64,000 nucleotides of DNA, taken from the NCBI GenBank assembly GCA_024640365.1, contig JAHEFE010000118.1, forward strand, positions 48,510-112,509. Reading direction: 5' to 3'. The DNA is from Woeseiaceae bacterium. Lineage in GTDB: Bacteria; Pseudomonadota; Gammaproteobacteria; Steroidobacterales; Woeseiaceae. The position numbers were made by a program, and so were the translations under genes. The notes below the pieces were generated by a model. It saw only the letters and a program-made list of their open reading frames with translations, was not told the DNA's origin and searched no databases. Of the stretch, positions 37,052-45,888 are shown in pieces. Positions within the stretch are counted from its first letter, which is position 1. Each line of letters begins with the position of its first letter.

Positions 37052-38938
37052 GTGGGAGTTTCCAACCAGTTTGCATTGCTGAGAGAGCGGCGTTTTGCAC
37101 CGTTTTTCATTACCCAATTCATGGGCGCCCTGAATGACAATGTATTTCGCAACGGCCTGGTCATTCTAATTACGTTTCAGGGCGTGCGTATTTTCGATTT
37201 GGGCGCTGAAGAACTGGCGAATGTCAGCGCCGCCCTTTTCATTTTGCCGTTTTTCTTATTTTCGGCACTCGCCGGGCAACTCGCGGACAAATATGAAAAA
37301 TCCACGTTGATGCGGCATATTAAGTTGCTTGAAGTTGCATTGATGATATTGGCCGCCATCGCGTTTATGACTGCAAGCTACTCGATCTTGTTGCTGGTTC
37401 TTTTCCTGATGGGATGTCAATCGACGTTATTTGGTCCCGTAAAATACGCAATACTTCCGCAACAACTGGCGACCGAGGAACTCATTGGCGGTAACGGACT
37501 GGTCGAATCCGGCACTTATGTCGCCATAATTCTTGGTCTGATTATTGGCGGCATTACAGTTTCAATGAATGGCAACAATCCCTATCTGATCGGTTTGTGC
37601 CTGGTGTCATTCGCGATTCTCGGCTATCTCGCAAGCCGTCAAATTCCAGTTTCGAAAGCAGTCGACCCCGAACTTAGAATCAATTGGAATGCGTGGAAGG
37701 AAACCTGGCATATCGTCGCCTTTGCCCGGGAACGGCGCAGCGTCTTCCTGGCGATTCTGGGTATTTCCTGGTTCTGGGCTTTTGGATCTGCCATGACCAT
37801 TCAAATGGCTGGCTATACCCTGCATGTCCTCAATGGCAACGAAACCATAACAACAGCGCTACTCGTTTCATTTGCTGTCGGTGTCGGCGTTGGCTCTTTG
37901 TTGTGCGAACGTCTTTCTGGTCATCGCATTGAGCCTGGCCTGGTACCTTTCGGTGCCCTGGGGTTGAGCTGGTTTACCCTTGATCTGTTTTTTGCTCACT
38001 CCGTCGAATACGCGGACGCGATCCACTCCATATCAGAATTGCTACAGCGCGATGGCAGCTGGCGCATCCTGATTGACCTAACATTGATCGGCGTATTTGC
38101 GGGTTTTTACAGCGTTCCTTTGTACGCGATGATTCAGGAGCGTACGGAAAAAGAACACTTGTCCCGAGTAATAGCAGCGAACAATATTATCAACTCGTTA
38201 TTCATGGTTATTGGCGCGATATTTTGTTTTTCCGTACTGGCGGCGGGCTTTACGATTCCGGAACTATTTGTAATGCTGGCCATCATTAATACGGGTGTTG
38301 CCATCTATATTTTTCTGCTGGCACCAGAATTTTTGATGCGATTTATTATCTGGATTCTGGTTAGTCTTTTGTATCGTATCAAAACTCGAGGTCTTGAGAA
38401 TATTCCGACAGAAGGACCGGCACTTCTTGTATGCAATCACGTCAGTTTTGTCGATGCACTGATAATTGGCGGTTCAGTGCGTAGACCAGTGCGATTTGTG
38501 ATGTATTACAAAATCTTTGCAGTTCCCTTGCTCCATTTCATCTTTAAATCCGGCAAAGCCATTCCAATTGCATCTGCAAAAGAGGAGCCGCAACTGTTGC
38601 AAGATGCGCTTGATCAAATTGAGGCAGAACTGCGCGCAGGCAATCTCGTTTGCGTCTTTCCAGAAGGCGCCATCACTCGTGACGGCGAGATTCACCAGTT
38701 TCGGCGAGGTGTCGAAAACATGGTGGAACGCTTCCCGGTTCCTGTGGTACCGATGAGCCTCAGCGGATTGTGGGGCAGCTGGTTTAGCCGTCATCCGAAC
38801 ACCGGTGCAATCCGCGGTTTTCCTCGTCGGCTATGGGCTAAAGTATTTCTCTCAGCGTCTGAGCCAATTCCTCCCGCCGAAGTAGACTGCGAGGACTTAC
38901 AATTATTGGTACGTACCTTGCGTGGCAATCAACGCTGA
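37052..38938 (+). CDS. MFS lysophospholipid transporter-acyltransferase fusion (LplT-PlsC)
   Basis: 628-residue two-domain membrane protein. The start at GTG 37052 is chosen because AGGGGAG lies 11 bases upstream and it gives the family opening VSNQFALLRERRFAPFF. Residues 1 to about 410 are a 12-helix MFS unit like LplT, the lysophospholipid flippase. Residues about 430-628 are a PlsC acyltransferase with NHVSFVDA (HX4D) and FPEGAIT. Together they would bring lysophospholipid inward and re-acylate it. Related proteins carry a third AMP-ligase (Aas) domain, absent here, so acyl-ACP or acyl-CoA must come from elsewhere. Confidence 0.92.
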   Translation: MGVSNQFALLRERRFAPFFITQFMGALNDNVFRNGLVILITFQGVRIFDLGAEELANVSAALFILPFFLFSALAGQLADKYEKSTLMRHIKLLEVALMILAAIAFMTASYSILLLVLFLMGCQSTLFGPVKYAILPQQLATEELIGGNGLVESGTYVAIILGLIIGGITVSMNGNNPYLIGLCLVSFAILGYLASRQIPVSKAVDPELRINWNAWKETWHIVAFARERRSVFLAILGISWFWAFGSAMTIQMAGYTLHVLNGNETITTALLVSFAVGVGVGSLLCERLSGHRIEPGLVPFGALGLSWFTLDLFFAHSVEYADAIHSISELLQRDGSWRILIDLTLIGVFAGFYSVPLYAMIQERTEKEHLSRVIAANNIINSLFMVIGAIFCFSVLAAGFTIPELFVMLAIINTGVAIYIFLLAPEFLMRFIIWILVSLLYRIKTRGLENIPTEGPALLVCNHVSFVDALIIGGSVRRPVRFVMYYKIFAVPLLHFIFKSGKAIPIASAKEEPQLLQDALDQIEAELRAGNLVCVFPEGAITRDGEIHQFRRGVENMVERFPVPVVPMSLSGLWGSWFSRHPNTGAIRGFPRRLWAKVFLSASEPIPPAEVDCEDLQLLVRTLRGNQR

Positions 38939-38965
38939 TCTGTATTTCGCTGAGGGAAATTCAGC

Positions 38966-41900
38966 TTATTGCAAACGACCGACCCAGGATTTCTTTAACT
39001 CATCGACATCGCCAATCAAAGCCGGCGCCCCACTAAGATCAAAGCTGTAATCTTCGACCAATTGACCACCACCGTTGCGATTTACCAGCAGCACGCGATT
39101 GCCGTGAGGATCAGCAGCCGGCGGTATATTGCTCGTCGCGCCTGATACCCGAGCGTCCGGACTCCCAAAAACAATTCGAGATTCCGGCACCACACTCGCG
39201 GTTGGGATAACGTCAGAACCAACCAGACCCGCGGGTGATACAGTTGCTCTGTGTAACCAGCGCAAAGTCCTTGCCACAATGTGCGTTTCACCGGGGCTGA
39301 ATTTCAGATCAAGAATGTCCGACGGAAGCTGCATGATGCTGCTGCCGATCACGCCATCACTCGTCAGCAACAGCCTGATTTGATTAGCCCCATCTCCAAT
39401 CGCCAAGCGCGCGTAATGTGGAGCGAAATCCAATAGCCGAATGGCCGAGGTTCCCTGCCAAATTGTACGAGAATTCCATTTGCCAGTAACATCCACTTCC
39501 AGCAAACGCAATACACCGGTTGATGACCCAGCGTAAATTTGGTCATCACTTGCAAATACGGCTGCCCCCAGCGGTTCACCCAACTCCAACTCAGCCAGCA
39601 TCGCGCCGTCCACAGTATCCATGATCCAGACACGAGAGCCAGCGACCGCGACAAGTCTTTTGCCGCTCCAGGAAAAAGCAAGAGCCTGAATATCCCCGAT
39701 CGGCCCCTGCAGCAAATATGGACGCGGCAGACCACTGGATACATCCCATATCCGTAGCGCGCCATCTCTACCGGCACTCGCAATCAGCTGCCCGTTCGGA
39801 CTGAAAACGATGCGATCAATAGCTCCACGATGTCCCATGAAACTCAGTTCTTCAACCGCTGACCCCGATGATTGCAGAGCATTTAATTCACCAATATGGA
39901 CATGTCCAGCACTATCCGTTACAGCAATTCGGGTGCCGTCAGGAGCAAGCGCTACTACAGACTGGGCGCCCAGCTTTTCAACCAACGAGCCCGGAACGGC
40001 AACGGCAGCTGGGTGCGTGGCCAGGCTGGTGCGTGCATCCCAAAAACGCGCAAGTCCATCAGCACTAACGGTGACCACTGATAGTTCGTCGTCACTGAAA
40101 CCGAGCAAGTCGTTTGTCAGGCCGCTGCTTGCTGCATCCAGCCCTGGGCCACCAGGCACTCCGTCCGCGCTCCGAAACACCTGGTAGCCTCGGTGACTAC
40201 CACCGGCAACGTAACGATCACCGGATGGTGAAAACTCAACATTCCATGTATCACTACCCCATTCCGAAAGAATAGGTTGCGAAGAATCGTTGACGTTCCA
40301 GACAGACAGCCCATCGGTTGCATGAAGGACGCCAAGCACATTGCCATTGGCAGCAAAACGCATCGCGCTCGGCTGTCTTTTCAATGCAAACTGAGCAAGA
40401 AACTCGCCACCGGGAATAGCGCGCACGCGAACGGCGCGATCGTAATCAGCAATGGCAACTCGATCGCCGCGTGCGTCGACGGCGATCAATGCCGGGGTTC
40501 CGGCAACTATAAATGAATCGAGCTTCTGGAAAGTCTGTAGCGACCAAAGCTCAAGATGGGCGTCCGACTCTGTTGTTCTCAATGCCAGGAGGTGCTCACG
40601 ATCTGCCACCAAAACTGCGTCTGGACTGCCGGCACCGACTGCAAGTACCGCACTGATTTTGCCATTACGCACGCTCCATAAATGCACGGAATCCTGCGTC
40701 GCGGTCACCAGTGTCGCACCATGAGCCGCCAGGCCAACAATGCTCTCGTTCAACGGAATGGATACGGAGCCAACAACCTGAGCTGACGTTAGGTCCCAGA
40801 TGCGCACGTTTTCATTGCGCCCTACCCGGGCAACGACGTATCGACCAGCAGGATCAAACCACATCCAGTCGCTGTCTTGCGGTAGTGGATCGCCAATATC
40901 CATGCCACGATCAAATTCTTCAACGATTACTTGTGAATTAAGGGTCAGATGCCAGGATAGCAATTGACCGGAAACTCCAGTCCTTTCGTCTCGAACACTT
41001 AAGCTCCAGGTCCCCTGCAACGACTCTCCGCGCAACTCGGCCAGCTCTCTCGGCTCGAATCGAATGACATCAATTGCCGACGAACTCGAAACGTTAAAAT
41101 CCAGTTCGACTGTACGACCCGACGGCGCGATAAGTTTCAGCCGTAAATCATCCACCCGGGAATGGCTGACATTAATTGACAATCCGAGTCGATTTGCCCG
41201 ACCCGTATTATCTACTTCGACCCGTCGTACCAGTGGCACTACATCGAGAGCTGTAATCGACCAGGGTTCCCGCACCTGGATCTCGGCGCCAACCAGTTGT
41301 GCCTGTCGCACACTGGCTCCATTGATATAGCTGACGGTACCAGTCCGGCTATCCAGGCTGACGCGATCAAACTCTTCTTTAGGCCTGTGTGACATGACTA
41401 GGCGCGGATAATCCTCGCCGACCAATGCCGCTGCCAGCCTGCGACGCTGTGGAGTAGCCTCGGTAAGTGTCTCCAACGCCGCACGTAACGCAGCGTCCCT
41501 CTCCTCACCGACCATTTCATTGACAACTTGTCGATCCCAGTAGGCCGCCAACATTTGATTGGCAAACTGATTGTTACCCGTAAAGCGACTGGCATATCCG
41601 GATACGGCTAGCATTCGCTCTTCGCTACTTGCATTCAGCGCCTGGCCATCGAGGTAGCCTTTATACAATCGTTCCGCATCCTCAGCGTGCCCAGGAAATG
41701 ACTTGAGACTGTGATAAGCCGCCCAACCAACATCAAGGTCTTCATTAGACATTGACAACTCGTCAATGTAACTTCGCGGCAAATATTGCGTGTACCAAAT
41801 CGGCAAAAGCAATGTCACCAGCAGAACTGCAGTACCTACAAGCAAACCGCGTATATGCAGCGGTAGCTGCTGATTGGCCCACTTGGCAGTAAACACGTCA

Positions 41901-42988
41901 CGATAGATACGATTGCGTTGAGTTAATTCACCGGCAACGCTGACGACCACCAGCCCGCTCGATAATAAACGCCTTTGTGCTAACGACGTGTGGTCGAAAA
42001 CAATTTCGATGCCCTTGGCAATCTTGCCATACAGATTTAGCAGCGCTTCAGATTCTTTTCTGGATTGGGTCAAGCCGCGTTCAATAGAAATAAGGTGCGG
42101 CTCGTTATGTAACCCGACGCGACCCGTCAGGTGGGTTCGGACGAGGCGATCAACACCAGCGTCAATATCATCAGCTATATTTTCTCGCGAAACCAGCCGC
42201 ACAAGCTTTTGTAACAGATACGGCTGACCGCGAGTCCAGTAGAAAACGCGATCGAGTGCCTGCTCTGCCTGCTCCGCCGACATGCCCAGTCGTTCGGTAT
42301 AGGGATTGATTTCCGCTCGAGTGAAATCATCCAGTACCACTGCTGCACTAACAGCGAATGGCGACGCAAATTCAGATCCTGCAAACGACTGAAGATTGCC
42401 TGTCCCGAGCAAAACGAAACTCAGTCTTTCAAATTCACGATCAGTAAGTCGAGCATCAAATGCCGCTCGAACGCTGGCCAGAAAATGGCCCGCAAAAGGC
42501 AACTCTGCAGCGCTTTGAATTTCATCGACAAAAACGACAATTTGCTTTGAAGTTTTCCGCAAAATTACTTCGACGTAAAACTCGAAAAGGCGTTGCCGAT
42601 TACTCAAGATTGATCGATCATGCCACCAGCTCTGCAAATCAAATTTAATACGCAACTGTCGCAATAATCGATAAGCAATCGTGTAATACCAGCGACCTGC
42701 ATCCGCTGAACCGCCGCGTGCTCCGATTTGAGCGAGATCAATGATCGCCACCACGCAATCTTGCTCCTGTAGCTCAGCAGCAATATTTGCCAACAGGCTC
42801 GTTTTTCCCGAGCGCGGCGGGGCCAGAACGTATACATAATGACCGGCTTGAATATGTTCAAGCACTTCCGTATCTGCAGTGCGCTGCAGATAACTCTGAT
42901 GCGTCGCAGGTAAAGAAGCGTTAAACGCAAAAAAATCAGAGTTGTCAGCACTGCCGGAATCGGAGGATTTTTCGTAACTGTCAGTCAT
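38966..42988 (-). CDS. Large AAA-like ATPase / TM / P-domain / WD40 protein
   Basis: 1340 residues, not a known housekeeping protein. Residues 30-365 form an AAA-like NTPase (AAA_35/STAND-like) with Walker A A56-PPRSGKT63 and Walker B IVVFVDE around 150-156, then a winged-helix-like end. One strong membrane helix lies at about 378-400. Residues 410-530 are helical. About 590-690 resembles a proprotein-convertase P-domain (DLRLKLIAPSGRTVELDF, GTWSLSVRDERTGVSGQLLSWHLTL). From about 700 to the end run WD40-type repeats (FSPNGQLIASAGRDGALRIWDV is the clearest). Topology implies a cytoplasmic ATPase and periplasmic P-domain and propellers. Function unknown; sensing or signalling is inferred. Confidence 0.88.
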   Translation of the reverse strand: MTDSYEKSSDSGSADNSDFFAFNASLPATHQSYLQRTADTEVLEHIQAGHYVYVLAPPRSGKTSLLANIAAELQEQDCVVAIIDLAQIGARGGSADAGRWYYTIAYRLLRQLRIKFDLQSWWHDRSILSNRQRLFEFYVEVILRKTSKQIVVFVDEIQSAAELPFAGHFLASVRAAFDARLTDREFERLSFVLLGTGNLQSFAGSEFASPFAVSAAVVLDDFTRAEINPYTERLGMSAEQAEQALDRVFYWTRGQPYLLQKLVRLVSRENIADDIDAGVDRLVRTHLTGRVGLHNEPHLISIERGLTQSRKESEALLNLYGKIAKGIEIVFDHTSLAQRRLLSSGLVVVSVAGELTQRNRIYRDVFTAKWANQQLPLHIRGLLVGTAVLLVTLLLPIWYTQYLPRSYIDELSMSNEDLDVGWAAYHSLKSFPGHAEDAERLYKGYLDGQALNASSEERMLAVSGYASRFTGNNQFANQMLAAYWDRQVVNEMVGEERDAALRAALETLTEATPQRRRLAAALVGEDYPRLVMSHRPKEEFDRVSLDSRTGTVSYINGASVRQAQLVGAEIQVREPWSITALDVVPLVRRVEVDNTGRANRLGLSINVSHSRVDDLRLKLIAPSGRTVELDFNVSSSSAIDVIRFEPRELAELRGESLQGTWSLSVRDERTGVSGQLLSWHLTLNSQVIVEEFDRGMDIGDPLPQDSDWMWFDPAGRYVVARVGRNENVRIWDLTSAQVVGSVSIPLNESIVGLAAHGATLVTATQDSVHLWSVRNGKISAVLAVGAGSPDAVLVADREHLLALRTTESDAHLELWSLQTFQKLDSFIVAGTPALIAVDARGDRVAIADYDRAVRVRAIPGGEFLAQFALKRQPSAMRFAANGNVLGVLHATDGLSVWNVNDSSQPILSEWGSDTWNVEFSPSGDRYVAGGSHRGYQVFRSADGVPGGPGLDAASSGLTNDLLGFSDDELSVVTVSADGLARFWDARTSLATHPAAVAVPGSLVEKLGAQSVVALAPDGTRIAVTDSAGHVHIGELNALQSSGSAVEELSFMGHRGAIDRIVFSPNGQLIASAGRDGALRIWDVSSGLPRPYLLQGPIGDIQALAFSWSGKRLVAVAGSRVWIMDTVDGAMLAELELGEPLGAAVFASDDQIYAGSSTGVLRLLEVDVTGKWNSRTIWQGTSAIRLLDFAPHYARLAIGDGANQIRLLLTSDGVIGSSIMQLPSDILDLKFSPGETHIVARTLRWLHRATVSPAGLVGSDVIPTASVVPESRIVFGSPDARVSGATSNIPPAADPHGNRVLLVNRNGGGQLVEDYSFDLSGAPALIGDVDELKKSWVGRLQ

Positions 42989-43206
42989 CGATTCAATTTC
43001 TACAGATCTCGTCGTTAATTACAGTCGTCCAAGTGTAAAGGCGAGAGGCGGCCGAAGCTATACAACAGGCAGGCATTACTCCCGGATGGGTCGCCAAAAA
43101 ATGCACTGGCAACGATTAATTCCTCTGCTAAAGCGCCATGTGGAAGGCTGTCTGGCATTCAAATACCTCTGTAGCATATGAGCATCCAGGTGACGGTAAC
43201 ATCCTG

Positions 43207-43212
43207 TATAAT
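43207..43212 (+). promoter_or_regulatory. Perfect -10 hexamer before the 82-residue gene
   Basis: TATAAT at 43207-43212, 33 bp before the TTG start at 43245. No good -35 is visible (AGCATC region). GGAG at 43233-43236 is the ribosome site. Confidence 0.4.
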
Positions 43213-43244
43213 CGCGCCAATTCACTCAATATGGAGCTATTTAA

Positions 43245-43493
43245 TTGGATTTCTGTAATCAGCATAATCTTGTCGTCCCCGAAAATGCGGGTGCGGAGCG
43301 ACCTTTTGGAATCCGTGTGACCTTGCCGGCACAAGACACCTTTAAAAAGTTGCTGGGGGACAATTGGGAACAGCTGCATTGGTACGCGACCGAACAGGAG
43401 CGTGACAGTGCTTATGAACACATGGCTGAACGCCACGGATATTATCGCGTGGGCGACAATCCAAGCCAGATTCTCGAAAAAACGACGCGCTAG
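43245..43493 (+). CDS. Small conserved-looking hypothetical protein
   Basis: 82 residues with a TTG start at 43245, GGAG eight bases upstream and a TATAAT in front. It is soluble and charged; motifs are FGIRVTLPAQDTFKKLLG, WEQLHWYATEQERDSAYEHM and a C-terminal YYRVGDNPSQILEKTTR. The composition and dense Trp/Tyr content are those of a real folded protein. I recall similar short hypothetical proteins in gammaproteobacteria but know no function. Its stop abuts the end of the convergent patatin gene with no gap. It is divergent from the large AAA/WD40 gene (256-bp spacer). Confidence 0.72.
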   Translation: MDFCNQHNLVVPENAGAERPFGIRVTLPAQDTFKKLLGDNWEQLHWYATEQERDSAYEHMAERHGYYRVGDNPSQILEKTTR

Positions 43494-45725
43494 CTAGCGC
43501 GGCGGAGCACCAAGGAAAAGGTAAAAGCTGGTCTCGCCGCCTTCCGCAAAGCCGGCCGCCAGAAATAGTGGACCAAAGAATGTGTCCAGGCCGGTGAAGA
43601 GACTGCCATTGAAAATTAATGTCTGGGCATTGATATCGGAACGATTTTGCCAGACATTACCCGTCTCGAGCGACCCGCCCAGATACCAGGGCAAATCAAA
43701 CACACCGCCACCGGTTTCACCCATGCGACGATAATAAACCATGCGAGCGACTCCAGCGTGCGGCCCACTTAACTGCCCTCGGCTCAAACCGGACAAATTA
43801 AGAAATCCACCTAGGGGGAAGTATTCTTGAATCTGAGTATCCGATTGTATCGTTGAGCTCAAATTCAGTCCCAACTGAAAAGTATTCTTACCAATACTTT
43901 TCACCGTCGTCATATCCGCATGTACGGTATCAAAATCGCTATAAGCACCGAGCCCGCTGCGCGACATACTCCAATCCAGATCAAGTCGAGAACCCTTGGT
44001 CGGGAAATAGGCATCATCAAGCTTGTCATAAGCAAAGCGGGTAAAAAAACCACCTGTTTCGAAATTAATACTTGGCTGCAAGGGATCACCAACCCTGACA
44101 TTTGCACTGCCTGTGCCGCGGCGCACACCAAATCGAGCCTCGCCCCAACGACCCAGCTCTCGCCCAAAGTCCAAACCAATCTCGGACTTGCCGACGCGAT
44201 ACTGATTGATGACATCGCTGCCTGAAAACTCATTGAGGTTCCACTGCTCAAACTGCATACGTGGAGCAACGAAATACAGTGAATTGAAACTCAGCGGCTG
44301 GTAAAACTCGGAGAATAGCAACGGCTCGGTCCCCAGTTGCACATCGGTACGCCATTCTGCCCCCAGGGCATTGATACCCGTGCGGGTATAGCGAGCAGCG
44401 GCATTGAAGCCGGCCGATCCTTCAAAATCATCTTCAAGCGATAATCCGATTTGCAGATAATTAGGGCCCCAGCTCTTGGAGCGCGCGGTAAATTCGACAC
44501 CAACCTCGCCATCTCGTTCGACAACCTGGTAGTCGACCTGCTCATACAATTCGAGGCCATAAATACGAGACGCATCTTCCGCCAATATCGCAGGATCGAT
44601 CCGTGTACCCGCGTGCGTTCTAAGCCTGGCCTCAAGCACTCGTGATGACAATGGACCGTCGTCAATTACGTGCACAAATTCCGCTTTGGGCGGTATCCGG
44701 CGATTCTGTTGCCTGGCTGCGACCAGGGAATTGAAATCTTGTTCAGATATGGCAAGACGCTGTAACTGATTGGCAACTTTCCGGGTAGCCTCTTGTCCTG
44801 GCGCAATCAACTCATTTAACTGACTGAAGTCAGTGGATGCATAATTACCAAGCTCCGGCCGAATCAGGACGTCGCCATCCGACAGGCTATCCAGCTGACG
44901 CCGCGTTTCGCGGCGAATCAGGATCGTCAGCATTTGTTCCGTCACCCCGAGCGCTGACTGCAACTCGGTTGGCTTGTAAAGTGGAAACTCGACATCCACA
45001 GCAATAATGACGTCAACATCCATCTCGCGTATCGCCTCGACCGGGACGTTACCCACGAGGCCGCCGTCAACCAAAGTCCAGTCGCCGACAACAACAGGCG
45101 CAAAAATTCCAGGCGCCGACATGCTTGCGCGCATTGCCAGTACCAAGTCGCCTTCTTTAAGTTCGCGCGCCTCTCCCGTCACCAGGTCGGAAGCCACTGC
45201 TCTAAACGGAATTGGCAGCCGGTTGAACTGCTTGATATGAGATACCGGCAATAACTGCTGGCGCAGGATGAGGCTGAGTTTTTGCCCCTGGATAATGCCG
45301 CGCGGTAATTGCAGGGACCCGCCTTTAATGCCGACGTCAAACTTTACCAGGAACGATTCGTCATCCTGTTTGCGGCGAAAAGACAAGTCCTCCCGTTTCG
45401 AGTCGTCGTTAAAAGCATCGGCCCAATCGATCGAATTCATCAATTTCTCGATCTCGTCGGGGGTCATTCCGGAGGCATACATTCCTCCCACAATAGCGCC
45501 CATGCTCGTGCCCGCGATCGCGTCTACCGGAATATGCAAGCGCTCGAGCTCTCGCAACACTCCAATATGCGCGGCGCCGCGCGCACCGCCACCGCCCAGC
45601 ACCAAGCCGACGCGCAACCGCTCACCAGTGGTTGGTAACTCTTCTGCAAGCACCGCCGCAGAAACAAGCAGCAACAACATTGACGGTGCTTGAATGGCGA
45701 TCATTTTGGCGACTTTTGATAGCAA
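43494..45725 (-). CDS. Patatin-like phospholipase with BamA-type beta-barrel (PlpD-like)
   Basis: 743 residues. Signal peptide about 1-28. The patatin lipase domain lies at 36 to about 235 with oxyanion GGGGARG (44-50), nucleophile S74 in GTSMG and catalytic Asp D220 in VDGG. A POTRA-like segment follows at about 330-400, then a C-terminal Omp85/surface-antigen barrel ([40 protein letters not shown], end [10 protein letters not shown]). This is the layout of PlpD, a type Vd autotransporter whose lipase passes to the surface. The TTG start at 45725 has GGAG eight bases upstream; an ATG at 45704 has no site. Confidence 0.92.
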   Translation of the reverse strand: MLSKVAKMIAIQAPSMLLLLVSAAVLAEELPTTGERLRVGLVLGGGGARGAAHIGVLRELERLHIPVDAIAGTSMGAIVGGMYASGMTPDEIEKLMNSIDWADAFNDDSKREDLSFRRKQDDESFLVKFDVGIKGGSLQLPRGIIQGQKLSLILRQQLLPVSHIKQFNRLPIPFRAVASDLVTGEARELKEGDLVLAMRASMSAPGIFAPVVVGDWTLVDGGLVGNVPVEAIREMDVDVIIAVDVEFPLYKPTELQSALGVTEQMLTILIRRETRRQLDSLSDGDVLIRPELGNYASTDFSQLNELIAPGQEATRKVANQLQRLAISEQDFNSLVAARQQNRRIPPKAEFVHVIDDGPLSSRVLEARLRTHAGTRIDPAILAEDASRIYGLELYEQVDYQVVERDGEVGVEFTARSKSWGPNYLQIGLSLEDDFEGSAGFNAAARYTRTGINALGAEWRTDVQLGTEPLLFSEFYQPLSFNSLYFVAPRMQFEQWNLNEFSGSDVINQYRVGKSEIGLDFGRELGRWGEARFGVRRGTGSANVRVGDPLQPSINFETGGFFTRFAYDKLDDAYFPTKGSRLDLDWSMSRSGLGAYSDFDTVHADMTTVKSIGKNTFQLGLNLSSTIQSDTQIQEYFPLGGFLNLSGLSRGQLSGPHAGVARMVYYRRMGETGGGVFDLPWYLGGSLETGNVWQNRSDINAQTLIFNGSLFTGLDTFFGPLFLAAGFAEGGETSFYLFLGAPPR

Positions 45726-45750
45726 CTATGGCGCTCCGGAATACAAGTCT

Positions 45751-45767
45751 CATTATTGATTATAATG
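45751..45767 (+). promoter_or_regulatory. Promoter/operator candidate of the TonB receptor gene
   Basis: CATTAT-TGATT-ATAATG is an inverted repeat that contains a perfect TATAAT (45761-45766) and partly resembles a Fur box (about 10 of 15 positions of a 7-1-7 model on the minus strand). It lies 120 bp before the receptor ATG and 26 bp from the divergent patatin start. Confidence 0.35.
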
Positions 45768-45888
45768 CTGCAATTCGTATTTAAATGCTGTAGTTCCTGA
45801 CTGTCTGTTAAAAACCGACAGGGAGTGGCGCTAGGCAGCGATCTCTCATTCATGCGACGATTCTCTTTTTTGCAGGCCAACATCCAGA

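Noticed and set aside
38949..38965. GCTGA-GGGAAAT-TCAGC hairpin between the acyltransferase and AAA/WD40 genes
   Set aside because: Five-bp stem and weak T content; too little for a terminator call.
45726..45888. Cobalamin riboswitch before the TonB receptor
   Set aside because: The 163-bp spacer lacks a B12-box-like sequence and is too short for the full aptamer.
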